Below are positions 57,440 to 59,418 of a stretch of DNA of 59,418 bases, one piece after another (position 1 is the first letter of the stretch; each line of letters begins with the position of its first letter). The notes beneath the pieces are model-generated. The model searched no databases and was not told the origin of the DNA. It saw only the letters and a program-made list of their open reading frames with translations. The position numbers and the translations under genes are program-made. Origin of the DNA: Verrucomicrobiota bacterium (lineage in GTDB: Bacteria; Verrucomicrobiota; Verrucomicrobiia; Opitutales; Opitutaceae); the NCBI GenBank assembly GCA_023430825.1, contig JAEYYL010000095.1:1-59418 (forward strand). The letters are read 5' to 3'.

Positions 57440-59281
57440 TCAGTCGTTGAAGGACTGGCGGGAGTTGGTGCGCAGGTAGTCGGCGATCTCGGCGGCGAAG
57501 AGCTCGCCGAACTCGGCGCGTTTTTTTTCGCCCATGCCGGGGATGCCTTCCATCGCGTCCAAGCTCGACGGATACTGCCGCGCCATCGCACGCAGCGTTG
57601 TGTCTCCAAAAACCACATACGCGGGCACGCGGCGCTCGTCGGCGAGGCGCTTGCGGAGGCTGCGCAAGCGCTCGAACAGAATCTCGTCGCACGCGATGTC
57701 GCCTTCGCGGCGGGCGACCCGGCGCGCTTTCGGGAGGTCCATCGGCTTCGTCAGCGTGATCGGCGTGCGTTTCACGAGGACGGTCAGGCCTTCCTTCGTG
57801 AGTTCGAGCGTGGCGAACTCGCCGGGCGCGACAGCGATGTAGCCGAGGCGCATCAGCTCGCGGCCGACGGCGGCCCATTGCGGGCGCGAGAGCTCCGCGC
57901 CGATGCCGTAGGTGGTGAGGCGATCGTGGCCCCAGCGGCGGATCTTGTCGGTGTCGGCGCCGGTGAGGACCTCGATGATGTGGTTCATGCCCACGCCGAA
58001 GCGGCTGTTTTGCAGGATGCGATAGACGCAGGAGAGGAATTTCTGCGCGACGATCGTGCCGTCGTAGGTTTCGCGCGGCTCGGAGCAGTTGTCGCACGCG
58101 GCGCAGTTATCGAGGGGAAAGGTTTCGCCGAAATACGCGAGCAGCTCGGCGCGGCGGCAGCCGGCGCTTTCGGCGTAGTGGACGATCTGGCGGAGCTGGG
58201 CGCGGGCGATCTGCTGCTCTTGTTCGTTCGTGATTTCGTCGAGGAAGTGCGTCTGTTTCGCGATGTCGCCGGGGCTGAAGAGCAGGAGGCAGTCGCCGGG
58301 GAGACCGTCGCGTCCGGCGCGGCCGGTTTCCTGGTAGTAGCCCTCGATGTTTTTCGGGAGGTCGTGGTGGATGACCCAGCGGACGTTGGGCTTGTTGATG
58401 CCCATGCCGAAGGCGATCGTCGCGCAGATGATGCGCGTGTCGTCGCGGAGAAACTGCTCCTGGTTCGTTGCCCGCTCCTCGGCGGTGAGGCCGGCGTGGT
58501 AGGGTTTGGCGGAGAAGCCGCGGCCGGCGAGCGATTCGGCGACGCGTTCGGCGGTGGCGCGGCTGGCGCAGTAGATGATGCCGCTCTCGTGTTCGCGCTT
58601 GCGGACGAAATCGATGATCTGTTTCGGGGGCTGGTCTTTCGGGACGACGCGGTAGGTGAGATTGGGACGGTTGAAACTGGCGACGAAGGTGGCGGGATCG
58701 TGCAGCTTGAGATGCTTGATGATGTCTTCGCGCACGCGGGAGGTCGCGGTGGCGGTGAGCGCCATGACGGGCACTTCGGGGAGCGCGGCGCGGAGTTTCG
58801 CGAGCTGGCGGTATTCGGGGCGGAAGTCGTGACCCCATTCGGAGACGCAGTGCGCTTCGTCGATCGCGAGACAGGAGACATGCCAGCTCTTCAGGTTTTC
58901 CTGCCAGCCGTCGAGCATGAGACGTTCGGGGGCGGCGTAGAGGAGTTTATACTCGCCGCGATGGAGACCGCGGAGGCGCGCGCGGGATTCGTCGGCGCCG
59001 AGGGTGGAGTTGAGAAACGTGGCGGCGACGCCGCTGGCCTGGAGCTGGTCGACCTGGTCCTTCATCAACGCGATGAGCGGCGAGACGACAACGGTGAGGC
59101 CGGGGCGGGCGAGGGCGGGAAGCTGGAAGCAGAGCGATTTGCCGCCGCCCGTGGGGAGCAGGGCAAAGACGTCGCGGCCGGCGAGCGTGGCCTCGATGAT
59201 GTCGCGCTGCAGCGGGCGAAACGTGCCGTAGCCGAAGGTGCGTTTGAGGAGTTGCTCGAGGTTGGGCGTGGTGACGGACAT
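57440..59281 (-). CDS. recQ: ATP-dependent DNA helicase RecQ
   Basis: A 613-residue 3'-5' DNA helicase for recombination and replication repair, the same size as E. coli RecQ. Helicase motifs are complete: FRPLQRDIIEA, LLPTGGGKSLCFQ, DEAH in AIDEAHCVSEWGHDF, and the C-terminal helicase domain with IAFGMGINKPNVRWVIHHD and QETGRAGRDG. The RQC zinc site (CRRAELLAYFGE ... CAACDNC) and a C-terminal HRDC domain (RRVPAYVVFGDTTLRAMA) follow. The ATG at 59281 fits the family; in-frame sequence extends 38 codons further upstream without homology. Confidence 0.95.
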   Translation of the reverse strand: MSVTTPNLEQLLKRTFGYGTFRPLQRDIIEATLAGRDVFALLPTGGGKSLCFQLPALARPGLTVVVSPLIALMKDQVDQLQASGVAATFLNSTLGADESRARLRGLHRGEYKLLYAAPERLMLDGWQENLKSWHVSCLAIDEAHCVSEWGHDFRPEYRQLAKLRAALPEVPVMALTATATSRVREDIIKHLKLHDPATFVASFNRPNLTYRVVPKDQPPKQIIDFVRKREHESGIIYCASRATAERVAESLAGRGFSAKPYHAGLTAEERATNQEQFLRDDTRIICATIAFGMGINKPNVRWVIHHDLPKNIEGYYQETGRAGRDGLPGDCLLLFSPGDIAKQTHFLDEITNEQEQQIARAQLRQIVHYAESAGCRRAELLAYFGETFPLDNCAACDNCSEPRETYDGTIVAQKFLSCVYRILQNSRFGVGMNHIIEVLTGADTDKIRRWGHDRLTTYGIGAELSRPQWAAVGRELMRLGYIAVAPGEFATLELTKEGLTVLVKRTPITLTKPMDLPKARRVARREGDIACDEILFERLRSLRKRLADERRVPAYVVFGDTTLRAMARQYPSSLDAMEGIPGMGEKKRAEFGELFAAEIADYLRTNSRQSFND

Positions 59282-59398
59282 CGGACGCCGCGATGAAGGG
59301 CGGAGATGCCGGCGAGCGCACGGAAAAATTTGGGCGCGAGGCTGCGGGGAAGTGTCACGCGCAAGGGACGACGTCCCTCTTCGCCCTGCGAACATTAA

Positions 59399-59418
59399 GA
59401 TGTCGCATATGCGACATC
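59399..59418. promoter_or_regulatory. Perfect 20-base palindrome
   Basis: GATGTCGCATATGCGACATC is a perfect inverted repeat with no spacer, 118 bases upstream of the recQ start and at the window edge, so any larger context is cut off. It could be a dimeric regulator site or one end of a longer repeat. Confidence 0.4.

Overview
The window is a high-GC bacterial chromosome segment. It most likely comes from Verrucomicrobiota, near Opitutaceae. The grounds are the linked DUF1592/DUF1552 secreted proteins, an SHD1-domain thioredoxin, many palindromic intergenic repeats, and housekeeping genes that mostly lack an obvious Shine-Dalgarno sequence. The taxonomy is inferred from gene content; there is no rRNA, tRNA, CRISPR array or intact mobile element.

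Layout. 1-10.4 kb: dnaK, groES, groEL, an MBL-fold hydrolase, an NAD-dependent DNA ligase with a signal-peptide-like N-terminus, an SLC13-type permease and cysK. 10.4-22.2 kb: an aerobic respiration block with ctaG, cytochrome oxidase subunits IV, III, I and II (II carries a fused cytochrome c), a lipoprotein azurin-like cupredoxin, a DUF420 protein, heme O and heme A synthases, and a copper/SCO lipoprotein coupled to a His-rich exported protein. About 1.4 kb between ctaG and the oxidase genes holds no recognisable gene. 22.2-31.8 kb: AMP nucleosidase, DUF1592 and DUF1552 proteins, two c-type cytochromes, a DUF1990/YndJ pair, an IS481-type transposase remnant and lipA. 32-42.5 kb: a DUF4010 membrane protein, an SHD1-thioredoxin-TonB_C fusion, lysS, lolC/lolD, a small helix-turn protein, a GspB-like protein, an NTF2-like protein, an aldo/keto reductase, an endonuclease/phosphatase-family protein and a Dabb protein.

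42.5-57 kb is a B12 island. On the minus strand, cobalamin-dependent methionine synthase is split into two genes. Divergently, a predicted cobalamin riboswitch precedes a long plus-strand run: btuB-like receptor, btuF, btuC, btuD, cobO, cobQ, cobU, cobT, cobS and cobC. Together these import corrinoids, adenosylate them, attach the lower ligand and finish cobalamin next to a major B12-using enzyme. recQ ends the window.

The most unusual feature is the repeats. At least six families of palindromic or inverted-repeat elements sit between genes. In the B12 run, every gene junction wider than about 30 bases carries one, from different families. A separate low-complexity repeat type lies in an intergenic region and also in frame inside metH.
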